The position numbers were made by a program, and so were the translations under genes. Shown piece after piece: positions 11,756 through 25,269 of a DNA stretch of 64,000 nucleotides. The DNA lies in the NCBI RefSeq assembly GCF_032854445.1, contig NC_088295.1, forward strand, positions 92,003,805 through 92,067,804, written 5' to 3'. Source of the stretch: Liolophura sinensis (Eukaryota > Mollusca > Polyplacophora > Chitonida > Chitonidae). The notes beneath the pieces were generated by a model that saw only the letters and a list, made by a program, of their open reading frames with translations, ran no database searches and was not told the DNA's origin. The first letter of the stretch is position 1; each line of letters begins with the position of its first letter.

Positions 11756-11925
11756 ATTAGCCATGTCTGTATGTGTGTTAGCATGTATAATTAGCCATGT
11801 CTGTATGTGTGTTAGCATGTACAATTAGCCATGTCTGTATGTGTGTTAGCATGTACAATTAGCCATGTATGTATGTGTGTTAGCATGTACAATTAGCCAT
11901 GTCTGTATGTGTGTTAGCATGTACA
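11756..11925. repeat. 34-bp minisatellite, 5 copies
   Basis: Units of 34 bp start at 11756, 11790, 11824, 11858 and 11892, each with 'attagccatgtctgtatgtg' then 'tgttagcatgtac'. Copies are nearly identical, which suggests recent expansion. Confidence 0.95.
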
Positions 11926-14900
11926 AACTGCTTGCCTTTTTACCCGTTTTAATATCAGAATATCAGTCTTTGTGTGATTAATGAGGATAAACCTGGTGTT
12001 CATTTGTGGGTAAGCTTGAACCCCACAGTACACATAGCATGGCGATGCTGACTAAAACGTGGTTGGAGTAGAGACGTGTGTTCAGTGACCACAACGCTAC
12101 CTTGTCTAGCTGGTCTGTATACTGGGTGGTAAGACGAAAGGGATGTCTTCCGTGGATGCAGTCGTCTCAATGTGTCATGAGTCGGGCCCAACACTGGCAG
12201 TTCCTGGAAGAGGACCCCTAATCCAGCACCAATGGTGAATCCCCGACAGGACAGCACTTTCAGATTTTAGCAAATGAAAGTCCTTTTCTTTTAGGGTGGC
12301 ATCCCATCGCTGTAGATAACAGTTATGAAGACCACTTCCCCATCCCTAAAAACACCATTGGTTTCTTTTCTCACAAATTTAATAGCACTCCAATTTTAGC
12401 TTGGGAACGACCTATGGGTACATCCTGAATCAATTCGTGTAACGGTTATGTATATATGCTCGTCAGGATGTGTCTGAAATACTTTACATAGGGCAATAAA
12501 GCCCCTAATCGCCACCGTTAATGGGCTTATTCTGCGATCCCTACAGCTGTTCTACTTTTCAACAATGAACTTGATGATATCGCGAGTTCTTTTTTCTTTG
12601 ACGTTATATTTTTTAATTCGTGGCTTGAAAATATCGCAAAGCCAGTTCTATTAAAGCAAAGGATAACCGAATAGCTGCAACTATGGTGCATCCAAAGCAA
12701 GTAAGTGCATGTCATAAGCAAGATAAATGAGATCCTAATTCTAAGTCTTAAAAAGTCCTAACAGTAGCCAGTTTGTCATTGAGTAATCGTGGTAGAGCTG
12801 AAGCTGTCTACTACCGGGGGATGTTTGAATCGCTTCGGTCTGCCATCAATTCCCAACACGAAACAGTCAGTTTGATCTGCCGGAAGGTAGGAAAAACAAA
12901 CGCGTAATATGATAAAACGTCAGCTATAACGCGGTCGTGTAAAGTACGTTCTCGCAATTACTAAGGTTTGTTACTTGAAAAAAAAATAATTATAGATTTT
13001 TGGGTTTGCACCTAAAACTGACAGAGGGAACAGGAAAATAAAAAATGAATAAATAAATAAATTTATTTGATGAGTGTATTATCCCATATTCAACTATATA
13101 TGACTGATATGAAGGCAGCAGTCAGGTTTGTGATTGAACGAACAGACTCCGGACAGAAATGTGTAATAAAATCGGATCTATAACCTACTGGATAAAAAAC
13201 AGAAATTCACAAAATCAGCTTTGCTATTTACTTTTCATGGTAACTCTTATGTAAACTCCCTGGACGCGATTTACTCTCTTGAACGAAGCGATTTGACGCC
13301 ATATATCGGAGGCCTGAATTAACGCCCCCAAGTGGTCCTAAACGGTAGGAAGTGTGATCGGTTCTAACCCATGTCTATGGTGGGTATCATCAGAGAGCGG
13401 CCAACAGGCGGTACTGCAGGGGTACATATAATCAGCGTTTTCATCAGAAAGGATTCATGAGAAAACAAACAATTAACCAAACAGTACATCAAAGGAAATG
13501 GTCAGTTAATACATGAGGAAATGCATAACATGTGCGTCTAGAGAAGGAACTGATTATAGCACGATAGCCATGTCGACTCTATAGTATACTATCAATGAGA
13601 CCCCAAAAATTCAACTAGGGGGGAAAGTCATGTCTTCCATTTTTTTTATTCGTTCGACTCCCACAATTCTATATTGGCCTATGTGGTTGCAGAGAGGCCA
13701 TACACCCGGCCAAGGCTTCTACATCGCATTTCACCGGAAACATTTTCCGCAGTTTCCTTTAAACATTTGCAGTATAATAGGTTTTTTTGTCCATCCAATA
13801 AGACATCTGAACTAAATCGATGTGTCTTTCAGTTGTTGCACAGTTAAGTACACAAAATGAAATTTCTAGCATGTTTGCATTGCTCATCGAGATGGTTCTA
13901 AATGCAAGGATATTGTAAATATGAAGTATACGTTTTTAATGCGTTTTTATGGGATGGTTAGAGATCCACCTTTGGCGAATATTCCTCAGAGGATGTTGCA
14001 AGGAAAAAAGTGCTCAATTTTTACATTAATTACCCATATGGAAGTGCACTCTCTCCTAAATCAGAGAGTTTTGAGCGAGAGCAGTTCGGAGGGTAAAAGC
14101 TTTGTTGATTTACCACAGGACAGAAGAGTTACGGCCCTCGTCTTCTTCGCTCTACCGTTTACCGTGGAATTCCCGCGAGATTATACAGATAACAGCGCGG
14201 CTTACGTGAACCTTCAGCAAAGGACGACACTCGTCAGTACATAGCCGATATCACAACCGGAAGTGCAGGCACCGTTACAACTGGTATTGGCAAAGCTGTG
14301 CAGGTTGTCTTATTCCGCCGCCGGATATACTGGAGGCGGTAATCGTGTACAGCAGCAGGTATGACAGAGAGATCCCAGCACTAGGTACATGTCACCACGC
14401 AATAAACTATCTCTATTGCTCACTTCCCAATTACTCCAATAACATCCTCATATGCCTCCCAGACTGTTGCCGTCTCCATGGATACACTTCCGGATGTTTG
14501 GTTTCGGATCAGATTTATGCGTGACAAAGTATTATTACGAGCCACAAAGTTGCGCAGTGACCTTACTCAATTACTGAGGTGAGCAGCCTATCCACTGATC
14601 AGATTAATTACGCTGCGTATGGCCACCATATCGTATTTTTTTCCAGATTTGCTAATAATAGTAAGGAGTAGTAAAAGAGGTCTGCTTCAGCCCTGTATGC
14701 ATGTAATCAATATGCTCACTAAATGTCTTAATTATAACGCGAAAACGATCGGAGGGGTTCATTTCGATATATCAATCTGACGGTGATGGGCTGTGCGATA
14801 TTTCTGGCCTCGAACTACACTGATTTGCCAAGCTAATGGGGATCATTTGAGGTAGTCAGGAAGCCCTCAGAAACTGATCTTCATAAAACTGAGGTTAGAA

Positions 14901-17657
14901 AGGGGCTTGTCACGCCAAGACCTAGCTTGTGGAATAAGCAGGAAATTAGGCTCCAAGAACCACGCACTTTTTCCTATTAATTTTCAAAACTGTCATTCTT
15001 CCTCAAAAACCGGAAAGCATAGTCAGGCAAAACCGTTTAAGCCTCACAGAATGCGATTTTTTTTTCGTTCGGTCACGTGATGAAAATGGCAGAATTCAGG
15101 CTATGGGTCCGTATGATTATTCTCGGATACAAGGAAAAACACAAACAAGAAAAAAAAGAAAACATTTCAGAACAAGAAAAGAGAGAGAGATCTTATCAAA
15201 TCTGAATGTGTTAATGTCAATGGAATGGATACTGTCATCCACAAGTTAACGCCATAACATCCAGAGTGTGACCTGAACCATCGCATTCTATCGTTTCTCA
15301 CGTGGTATATTTTGCTGAGTTCTCTACACATAGATCCAATTCAAGGATACATGTTTGAAGTCTGGAATCCGAAAGTTGAATGATGTCAACGTCATTTCCG
15401 ACCGTGACATGGTGAGTTCGAGGCTTTAATGATATAGGCCTAATTATTTCATTAAAGGTCGATTTGGTATCAGAAATAATTCAATAGAGCTGACAGAGTT
15501 AATTAATAAAACATATGGCATGATATTTAAACATATTCGATGAAAGGATGTTGCTTACATCGCCACACAGGCTCTCGCACCTAGCAGACAGGCCTTCGGG
15601 ACAAGCTACAGTGTAGTGGCCAAAAGTTCCACTATCCCAGCATTCTTCAAGTAATGCCACTTGCCAGTACGCGAACTGAACACGCCAATATTTTATTAAT
15701 GGCTTAAAAGACTTCATTGTCACAGTAAACGCGCAACAGAATGAAAACGGTTTAAGATGACACTTTAGGGTAATGGTTTCCGGTGGGATGTGAACAGGTG
15801 TGAGTGGAGATCTTGCTGGCCTATCTCTGAGTACTATCAGAGCTTTCACTAGAATGCTGGACACTCAACAATCACAAAAACTGAAGAGCTCCTCAGTTTA
15901 CCCTGGAGTCTTTGACGTTCCACACATATGTTGACAGTGCTATTGTACCTACAACATGTACACTAACTGGGATTTTAAATGTTTAATTTTTAGCCGTTGA
16001 AATCAGGAGCAATGTGATTTTTGCGTTTGCTCTTTCATAGTTCTTAATGACGAAACTTATGAGGAACAGCTTCGTGCGATGCGATTGTTTTCACAGACTT
16101 TGGCCAAGAACGAACGTTTGTATGGAAACTGTTTCAGAGCCACAAGCTCACATATACCTACAGCGATAGCTGGCAATTCAAGATGAAATTCTATCACCTT
16201 CCATCTATCTACATGAAGCCCCAAAACAGCTGGATCCTCCATGTTTATGAGCAAATAAAAACGGGCCTGCACAAGAGATTTGTCTTGACACGGTGATTCA
16301 GCGCGGTTACCAGAGAGATGCCACAGGGAGATATCACATTGGCACTTCCCTATGTCCTTCTTATTCACATTTTAGTATGTTCTGATGCGTATGAAAAGCT
16401 TCATTTTGAAGATATTGGAATGTTTGGAGAACAGAAATAAGACTTGCGAGTTACATGTTACTCTGTGAGGTTAAGTAAGCGCCAAGAAAAGACGGATAAA
16501 AACTATTATTCTGAGAACAATGAGCTTTGACAAGTGTTGCCCGACGATATTCAGTAGAAATCGTCAGACACGGGATATATTTCAGTGATAAAATCAGCCA
16601 AGTGTCGCCAGTATCAGTATCTCCTTGTTCACACGGCCACAGTCGGAGAGGGGAGCACACAGACCCCCATAAATCTGGCTTTTGTGTTTCCCCCAGAACT
16701 CTGACGTCATCACCATTCAGATTCTGTTTGAAACTGAAAGCGTAAGCCTCATCAGAATGACATTACATAATCCTTAACGATTAGTGTATCGGAAAAAACT
16801 TAAGCTTCCTCCTCTGTTTATGCGCTCTCAAGTCGATAGATTTCCACTGAAACCATATGATCTCTGTCCACCATACAATATCTTTCCAAGTGAAAAGACT
16901 CCATCTATTGGGCTAAGCTACAGGACTCAATGATGTCTGTATGCAAAATTTTCTGATTTATTGGTTAAATGGAATGTATAACAAACGGGCTTGGGGTTTG
17001 GGGAGGGCTGAGGGGTGTAGGGGTGATGGATAGCCTGGTCAACAGTACATTTCACCGGCGGATTACTGGTTTGGTATAGTTCTGCCTGGGCCGGGATCGA
17101 TAGAGGGGGAAATCACTTACCCAGTGATCAGTAACTAGAGCGACTACTCTCAGTCTACCCCCGTCTGTATCAACCTCCCTCATTTAGGGAGGATAAGCCC
17201 TCTACGGAAGAGAGAAACCCATCAATATAAATCCGCGCCAATAGGACGATGAGCTAGTCCGGAGCTATAGTATAACCGATACCAGCAGACAAGCTGCGCT
17301 AATTAGTTGTACTATGCTGGTTGTGGGTTTGCCGTCACACACCTTGGCGTACTAAATACGCACGGGTCGGTTACTTCACCTCTTTGTTTAGTAGAAGAGG
17401 TTTATATAGTTACGGGTAAGCATCATGCCTTCCGATACCTCCACAGGTGGTTATTAGCGTCCAGGTCTTGATTCACTGAATTAGCCCAGCCCAGCTCCTC
17501 CCATCCTCTTCTTCACAAGCACATCTTCCATGTGCATATTTACCAGTAAATTACACTGCACATAGTCCAAAGAAGGCCGGTAAGCATTCGCCGTTATCAG
17601 CAGCCTTCAATGTTTGTGTGAGGGTTTAAGCTGCTTTACTTTGACACTCAGCTGGTG
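11926..17657. other. Long unique segment without a supported gene
   Basis: No tandem array or clear SINE. An A/T-rich stretch near 13040-13085 looks like a decayed AAAT-type SINE tail on the minus strand. ORFs of 103-121 codons (13921-14244 +, 15499-15864 -, 16057-16368 -) show no recognised domain and fit chance; the two minus ORFs lack an ATG start at the stated end. Confidence 0.4.
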
Positions 17658-18192
17658 CGGACGTTATTCAGTACTTATCCATTGCCCGTGCAGTGTTTAT
17701 TCAGAGCTCATCCATTGCCGAGCGGTGGTTATTCAGTGCTCATCCATTGCCGAGTGGGGGTTATTCAGTGCTCATCCATTGCCGAGCGGTGGTTATTCAG
17801 TGCTCTTCCATTGCCGAGCGGGGGTTATTCAGTGCTCATCCATTGCCGAGCGGTGGTTATTCAGTGCTCTTCCATTGCCAAGCGGGGTTTATTCAGTGCT
17901 CATCCATTGCCGAGCGGTGATTATTCAGTGCTCATCCATTGCCCAGCGGTGTTTATTCAATGCTCATCAATTGCCGAGCGGGGGGTATTCAGTGCATGTC
18001 CATGGCCCGAGCGGCGATTATTCAGTGCTTATCCATTGCCCTAGCGGTGTTTAGTCAATGCCCGCCCATTGTCGAAGCGCTGGTTATTCAGTGTCGGTCC
18101 CTTGCCCGAGTGGTGTTTATTCAATGCCCGCCCATTGCCCAAGCCCTGGTTATTCAATGGCCGTCCATTGCTCGAGCGCTGGTTTTCCTGCG
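17658..18192. repeat. 32-bp minisatellite, about 16 copies
   Basis: Unit about 32 bp: 'gtggttattcagtgctcatc' then 'cattgccgagcg'. The central copies are nearly identical; the right-hand copies (after about 18000) diverge with 'cccgcccattg' variants. Because 32 is not a multiple of 3, several overlapping ORFs of 75-146 codons run through it; none is supported as coding. Confidence 0.95.
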
Positions 18193-19524
18193 TTCATTAT
18201 GGTACCCGTTCTCACAATAATCATTCAGCGCTCATAAATCTCCCTTCACCACCGTTCACGTATGCAGACATTATTCTGTTCTTTCGTTCCTATTTACAAA
18301 TTCATTTAATTTGTACCAAGTCCCGTACAGAAGATTTTTTCACTTACAGGGCAATAGACCGTTTTGTTGTTGGGGCAAACGGGAAGGCAAGGAGCAAGCC
18401 GCAGACCTTTGACAATTGTCTGATGAGCTCAATATGCAGTGTGCCATAATGATAGAAAGCGGGAAAGTGTCTTCCACGAATTTCATGTTAGACCGCCTGA
18501 AATGCCTCAGGAGCGCTGTCCATCGCTTGTGCAACCAGAATACTAATTAAGGAAGGTGGGGAGTGAGAAGAGGGTGTCTCGAGTGTTCCATCTCCGATGC
18601 TGATGTTGAACTATGCAACATGTTCTAGATCCTACTGATTGTAAAACGACCAGCGCTTGTTTTGTTTATGGTCATTTACTGCGCTAATTTGTCGGTGGCC
18701 GTTCCACTCTCATGAGCTCCACGGTAATCATTCTGCTCTTACTGATTCTCCGCTTATGATTTAGCGCTCTTTAGCACTTAAGAAAAATCCTGTGTATTCA
18801 CTCTTCTCCTCTGTCCACTGATTAACCACCTCTCATTCAAGGCTCTCTCACTACCTGCTTATACCACATGCCAGGCTCAATCGACGCGCGCACACAACTC
18901 ACCCCAATCTGATAAACCAACAAGTTTAAGGTGGTTGTCATAAACCGGACTACTTGTCGAATATCATGCCCTCACGTGCATAGAGCTAAGCACCGGTTAA
19001 CGCTTTACCATTTCCTCAATGATGTTAGATAAAATAACTGTGAAGCGTGATCTTGGCTGAGTGACCTCCCCTTCCGCCCCCTTGTGTGAGACCACGGAAC
19101 CCTTGTGTCAGGTGAGACAGTTTGGCGACGATTGGGCGACAGGACAAGACGGCTAATGGCAGCCCATTTCCGGCCGGGATACGATCACATCCACGAGCTC
19201 ATTTCCCCGAGAGTGTGAAACACTAGCTGAACATCCGACTAGCGGAAACTCGGATACGGCCCTGCCAGCATTACCGCCCTAACAATGGATTAAAGCGCAA
19301 TGTTTCCCCGGGCCCAGTCTCTGGTCAAGCAAACGCCAGGTCAGGGTCATGGAAGAGAAAGTGGGCCTGAGAAGACAGGTCAGGCGTCACCAAATTGCAC
19401 TCTCGGCCAAAATCATGCTGAACCTGCCCAGACACATGAGTACCGAAGTGTGATCAAAACAAAAAAGAGAAAATCAGGCGCTTAAGGTTGTCAAACAAGA
19501 AATGTGGTTAAACAGTGAATGTGC
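18193..19524. other. Unique sequence with possible decayed repeat copies
   Basis: Fragments such as 'attcagcgctcataaatc' near 18222 and similar phrases near 18730-18770 resemble the 32-bp unit to the left and may be worn-out copies. No gene recognised. Confidence 0.35.
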
Positions 19525-20306
19525 TCAACACGACTAATATGATCACACAGACAATTTGGTCAAACAGCCAATATAGAAACGTAACCAACATGGTCACGCA
19601 ACCAATATGCAAACATTAACAATACAGGGGGATACAACCAATATGCACACACAGCCAATTTGCTCACACAACCAATGTGATCACGAAACCAATATGAACA
19701 CGCGATCACTATGGTCACACAACAACTTTGGACACACGATCAGTCTGGTCACACAACAATTTTGGCCATACAACAATAATAGGTCAAACACCAACTACTG
19801 TCACACAACCAATATGGTCACACGATCAATATGGTCACACAACCAATATGGTCACACGACCAATATGGTCACAGGACCAATGTGGTCACACGACCAATAT
19901 GGCCACACAGCCAATATGGTCACACAACAAATATGATTACACAGCCAATATGGTCACATAACCAATATGGTCACACGACCAATATGGCCACACAGCCAAT
20001 GTGGTCACGCAGCCAATATGGCCCACAAACCAATATGGTCACACGACCAATATGGTCAAACAACCAATATGGTCACACAACAAATATGATTACACAGCCA
20101 ATATGGTCACATAACCAATATGGTCACACGACTAATATGGTCACACAACCAATGTGGTCACGCAGACAATATGGCCACACAACCAATGTGGTCACGCAGC
20201 CAATATGGCCACACAGCCAATATGGTCACACAACAAATATATTCACACTGCCAATAAGGCCACACGACCAATACGGTCATATAATTAATGTGGTCACGCA
20301 ACCAAC
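19525..20306. repeat. 17-bp minisatellite, about 46 copies
   Basis: Unit of 17 bp, ccaatatggtcacacaa, with many point variants (cgacc, cagcc, aacaaat). The left 200 bp are more diverged. Three units make 51 bp, so each plus frame gives a 17-residue repeat containing QPIWSHNQYGHTTNMVT-like sequence; the 200-codon ORF at 19831-20433 is such a by-product. Each unit carries CCAAT on the plus strand and CCATATT on the minus strand. Confidence 0.95.
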
Positions 20307-21644
20307 TTTTCTTCCTCACAAGCCAATGGCTGGAAGGAAGTTAAATAAGAATTTCTACCCGACCCTTTCACCTTACCCAACTTGTTGCTATGATTTCGCT
20401 GAACGTATTGTAGACCTAAAAGCGCATGTCTGAAGCTCACTTCCATGCTACCGTCATTACTTCCGTTCTGAAGCAACTTTGTCATCATTACGTAAAGTGA
20501 TTCACAGCCGTGGTCCTGAAATGTGTACATGCATAGACCGAGGTTCATAACGGGTAAAATACCTTTACCTTGACATCACTGATCTCTTCCAATGATCCCA
20601 ATTAAATGACAACTTTACAAAACACTTCTTACAGGAGTAGAGATGTAGCCATGGGGTGCCTTTTCGGCAATTTGATATTTTCCCCTTTTGTTTTTGATTG
20701 TTTCATGTTTTATCATCAGTTCCTTGATCACTTTCCGTCAAGCACAAATGACCCGTATCGGATCACGTGCTACTTTTTAAAATAAAATACACTCAATCTC
20801 TTTCTACAAAAACTCATGGTGCAAAAATCTAGTTTATTTGTTTCTCTAGTGGTGTGCTTATCATTGTAGTTTAACATTTGTGCGGTAGCCCATTATGAGT
20901 GTGTTCTCCTATGATTTTACGGACTAATCGTCGAAGTTATTTCACTTCGCGCATCCAGTGGTCACTCACTTGCTAACTGAAGCAAAATGTTTTATCTCAC
21001 AGATTCTGCCCCCAGGATCACGAAGCAATCTTAATCTTAAGTCAACATTTCAATCAATAAATTTGGTATGTTCGTTTCTGCTATTTTAGCTGAAATTTAC
21101 CCTGAATTTATATTGTCAAGCAAGATTTTGACCAAACTTCATAAGAAATAACAATTTTAAAGTAATCTGAAATTTTGACTTAAGCCTAAGATTGCTTAAT
21201 GGCCTAGGAGCCTGTTTACTAATTTTGTGTATGTAACAACGATACCTTCTTGTCAGTGTTTTGTATGTAACAACGATGAAGACTGGTATGAACCTTAGTC
21301 TGGACTAAGTCCCATTAGTTTTGCATTATAACAAGACTGGTTTAAGCCTGGTTTAAATTTTACTACACTTTGAACGACTGGCCCCTGGCTGTTATGGTTG
21401 ACGAATGTGCAACAACAACTGCATTTATAGTACACACGGCTCTGTCATTCACGATGAATTCATCAGTGTTCTTTCTGTACTATATATATACTTTCCGCAG
21501 TGCTAATTTCCACGCGTTTCTTAATACTGATCAAACAAACTGCATCACAACCTTGTTTGATAAACATCTGGAAGTTGTTATCCCTAAAATACGTATGGCT
21601 ATGCCTTAATTACTTTATGTTTGCTACAGATATTAAAAGAACAT
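20307..21644. other. Unique sequence, no gene seen
   Basis: ORFs are at most 84 codons. A decayed direct duplication ('tgtatgtaacaacgat') lies near 21228-21276. Nothing else was recognised. Confidence 0.4.
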
Positions 21645-21706
21645 GTTGGCGTCGTATAAGTGAAATATTCTTCCGTACGACGTAAAGCACTAATCAAATA
21701 AATGAA
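21645..21706 (+). mobile_element. SINE 3' tail fragment
   Basis: 'ggcgtcgtataagtgaaata', then 'ttcttccgtacgacgtaaag', then 'cactaatcaaataaatgaaa'. It matches the common tail family with few changes. Confidence 0.75.
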
Positions 21707-22285
21707 ATAAGTACATGCCCTAAGATAGACTAGAGATCGTGATCCATGGCAAAGTGAACGTCTTATCACAGAGTGGTTATAGTCGGAAAGACGCGGCCGA
21801 CTTAATGTGTATCACATGGACCGACAATTGTAGGTGAGAGGCTCCCGGCAGGGTCGTTACCTTGTTAGTGTTGATAACTGGTTGCTAGCTGTTGAACAGA
21901 CGTTGGGCCGATGATAGCCAGCCTATTTTCGCGCCAACTGGAAGGTCTCATTACTGTCAAGTGATATTTTATTCAGCTCACCACGTGCGTCAGTGGTGGT
22001 CAGGTTTTGGAAGGTATGCTCCTTAACGCTGAGGTGAAGACTGTCCGAAGAATGTCCATCTCTGTAAAAGGCCTCCTCTGTTTCCCGGAGATCTGACAAG
22101 AAACCAGCAACACATGCATATATATGTGCCCATTATGGCCTTTAAGCAGTGTGATTTAAGACCGCCCAGCGAGCGGCGAGAAGTGCTACATTCACACCAT
22201 TTCCCAGCGCACAAAGGTGGTAATGTCCTGTCAGGTATAAATCTCGGATTTATACGCGCCAAAATGTAATATAATTGATAAAAAG

Positions 22286-22287
<2 letters not shown>
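21707..22287. other. Unique sequence, no gene seen
   Basis: The minus ORF 22023-22382 reads through the adjacent (AT)n microsatellite and is not a gene. Confidence 0.4.

Positions 22288-22367
<80 letters not shown>
22288..22367. repeat. (AT)n microsatellite, about 40 repeats
   Basis: About 80 bp of uninterrupted AT dinucleotides. It can fold on itself. Length in the assembly may be approximate. Confidence 0.98.
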
Positions 22368-22370
<3 letters not shown>

Positions 22371-23403
22371 CAAATCGCACACGATTTGCTCCTCAAAATG
22401 AGCATACAGATGACGATTTCAGTCCGTTGAAGTGGAATCGCCGTGTTTCAATGGGCAATCTGTAGAGAACCAAATTTGATCTGCGTCGCTTTACGACCGA
22501 CCAGACAGCAATATAAACGTTTTGATCGCGGCGAACGAACAGGAAAGGTTTTTATAGAAATAATTAGCTTCGTTATATTTCGAGACTTCCAGGGAACTTT
22601 GTGGTTTCTTGGACAGGTATTAAATTTACATTGATACATCACCGCCACAGCAGCGAGCAGCAAGTTACACTCGCGCGCCATCAAGCCAGAACATCTTCTG
22701 TGCCAAATGCACACTCCATGTTAAGAAAAGGGCTGAGTTGGAGGCTAAGCTTTGGCTTGTGGACGTCTGTGTGTGGAAATCGACACGGCTGGGCCAGGGG
22801 CTTCGTTAGAATTCTGAAGCTAACACTGAGTCAACATGGCGAGAATAATTTGGCTTATTTTTGTGACAGTCTTGTTTGATTAAGAAGCCTATCAGTCGGC
22901 AAAAATTGGGTTTTTCGTATACACAAATGGTACTTTTTTTCTCGCCTGTTTTACTGGAAGCTAGCTGCGGCTCTCTTCACACCGTTGGTGGTCAGAAGTT
23001 GAAATGCAGAAGTGGATCAGGGTGAGGGCGTGGGAGGACCAGCCCAGGTCCCAACCCCCACCTGATGATGCTCCTGATTAAACCATAGCGGGTTAGGGGA
23101 ATGTTTCCTCTTTCATAGCCTTCACATCGCTGACAGTACTCGGCAATCACACAGCTAACCTGATCCTAATAAAACTCGAATGATGATAAATAAAATGAAC
23201 TTGTTATATATAGTTGTATGAAAGCCGTAAGTTGCACGGCCCTTCCTAACGTGTTACGGTACTGTAGAATCAGGGGGCGTGACACAATGTAAGTACTGGC
23301 TCTTAGCAAACACTATACCTGTCATAAATACTCTGTTATCGAGATAATCAGTTTTGATCTCAATATTGGGTATACCCTGACCCCATAGATGCATACCTTA
23401 ATT
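22368..23403. other. Unique sequence, no gene seen
   Basis: ORFs of 63-92 codons on both strands around 22440-22880 show no recognised domain. Confidence 0.4.
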
Positions 23404-23445
23404 CTGCCAAATGAGTGTCATTTTTACTGACACTCGTTTGGCAGA
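23403..23445. repeat. 18-bp inverted repeat with 7-base loop
   Basis: The left arm ends at 23420 (ctgccaaatgagtgtca) and the right arm starts at 23428 (tgacactcgtttggcag). The arms are complementary except for one G-T-type position. The loop is tttttac. It could be a worn short inverted-repeat transposon, a hairpin RNA or chance; no flanking duplication was confirmed. Confidence 0.85.
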
Positions 23446-23844
23446 TTATTGTATAACGTACCAACTATTTAATGACGTTTACATTGAGAAATCGCATCTC
23501 AGTTACCTTTCTTAATCCATTCACTCCATGGTGAGTCCTGTTTCAGTGTTCTTGCCATCGGTATCTTATTGATTATCCCTATTAAAAGGCGCCCTTTCAA
23601 ACATATTTTATGCCCTGCCTATTAATCACAGTCTGTACCTTTTACCAGTACATAAGGCGTATGATTTGTTTCTACTCGAATTCTTCTTATAAGCCATAAA
23701 CAACAAATAATAGAATTTAAAATGTATTTTATAGTGGCTAATTTGCGCTGAACCAAGTAAAGGTTTGATATCAGTAATTGCAGGTAGGCCATAGCATGAT
23801 TCGTGAGTTTAATCCCGATCAACTCTGAAACCTCCATTGGTTAC

Positions 23845-24777
23845 AGCACAATCCCATACACCTCGTCATCAACAGACTGTGGGTTGGGTACAACCTGACT
23901 CAGAGGCCCCATCACCACCAGACTACGGATTGATTATAGAATGATACAGGGGTCCGATCATCATCGGACTGTGGATTGCTTACAGTGTGACCATGAGACC
24001 TTGTCACTCATGGTACAACCTGACTCAGAGGCCCCATCACCACCAGACTACGGATTGATTACAGAATGATACAGAGGTCCGATCATCATCGGACTGTGGA
24101 TTGCTTACAGTGTGACCATGAGGCCTTGTCACTCATGGTACAACCTGACTCAGAGGCCCCATCACCACCAGACTACGGATTGATAATAGAATGATACAGG
24201 GGTCCGATCATCATCGGACTGTGGATTGCTTACAGTGTGACCATGAGGCCTTGTCACTCATGGTAAAACCTGACTCAGAGGCCCCATCACCACCAGACTA
24301 CGGATTGATTACAGAATGATACAGGGGTCCGATCATTATCGGACTGTGGATTGCTTACAGTGTGACCATGAGACCTTGTCACTCATGGTACAACCTGACT
24401 CAGAGGCCCCATCACCACCAGACTACGGATTGATTATAGAATGATACAGGGGTCCGATCATCATTCGACTGTGGATTGCTTACAGTGTGACCATGAGGCC
24501 TTGTCACTCATGGTACAACCTGACTCAGAGGCCCCATCACCACCAGACTACGGATTGATTACAGAATGATACAGGGGTCCGATCATCATCGGACTGTGGA
24601 TTGCTTACAGTGTGACCATGAGGCCTTGTCACTCATGGTACAACCTGACTCGGAGGCCCCATGATCACCAGACTACGGACTGACTACAGAATGGTACAGG
24701 GGTCCGATAACCATGGGGCTGTGAATTCGTTACAGCGTGTCAAGGAGCCTCATCATTGTCAGACTGTTTGGGTCACG
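23845..24777. repeat. 125-bp satellite-like array, about 7 copies
   Basis: 'caacctgactcagaggcccc' starts at 23891 and recurs at exactly 125-bp steps (24016, 24141, 24266, 24391, 24516, 24641), with slight variants. Within each unit three sub-blocks of about 46, 47 and 32 bp share the pattern '..cccatca.ca.cagactacgg..tg..tacag', so the unit grew from a shorter repeat. Each full unit includes the self-complementary TCCGATcatcATCGGA. Flanking copies are more diverged. Confidence 0.95.
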
Positions 24778-25269
24778 GGGAGCAAACTCAGAGCTATGTC
24801 AGCTGTCATAAGAACGACATTTTCTCAAATGACATTTATTCTCTAAATTCAATTACTGGCAAACAGAGCAGTGATTGTGCCCGGATAACATTAATACTGC
24901 TGTCAGCGGGGTTTCAGAACCAGCATAATTGATAGAGTTAAGAGAGGCCTGGGTGAAGATGTAGTGTTTTCTGCTGTGCTTCTGAACGGGAGGTAAATCT
25001 TGACAAATGGTTCCTCCGGTGTATCTAGCAGACGTATGGCTTCTTTGAAATCGAACTACCCATGATTACACATCACACAGGTTGAGCTGGCTTGGAGCTA
25101 GGTTAGAAACGACTGCTAATGACTTAACTGACTGAGTGGAATTTTGTTAAACTCAAAGTTCTCAATCGATCATTGGCGTAAGCAGGTAAGTAGAAAGACA
25201 TAGAGGAACCTATCCTGTAACAGCATAAATCACGCCAGCTTTTTATGTGTGGCTTTTTTTCTTCTTCAG
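24778..25269. other. Unique sequence, no gene seen
   Basis: Nothing recognised between the two arrays. Confidence 0.4.

Noticed and set aside
15499-15864. 121-codon minus ORF with a Cys-rich end and a GTAAGC-like donor near 15558
   Set aside because: No ATG start, no convincing acceptor, no recognised family.
16057-16368. 103-codon minus ORF that reads like a protein
   Set aside because: It starts with GTG preceded by an in-frame stop, has no clear splice acceptor and no recognised family.
19525-20306. Possible CRISPR array
   Set aside because: The 17-bp units follow each other directly with no unique spacers, and the sequence context is animal.
22288-22367. TATA-type promoter
   Set aside because: It is an (AT)n microsatellite with no adjacent gene.
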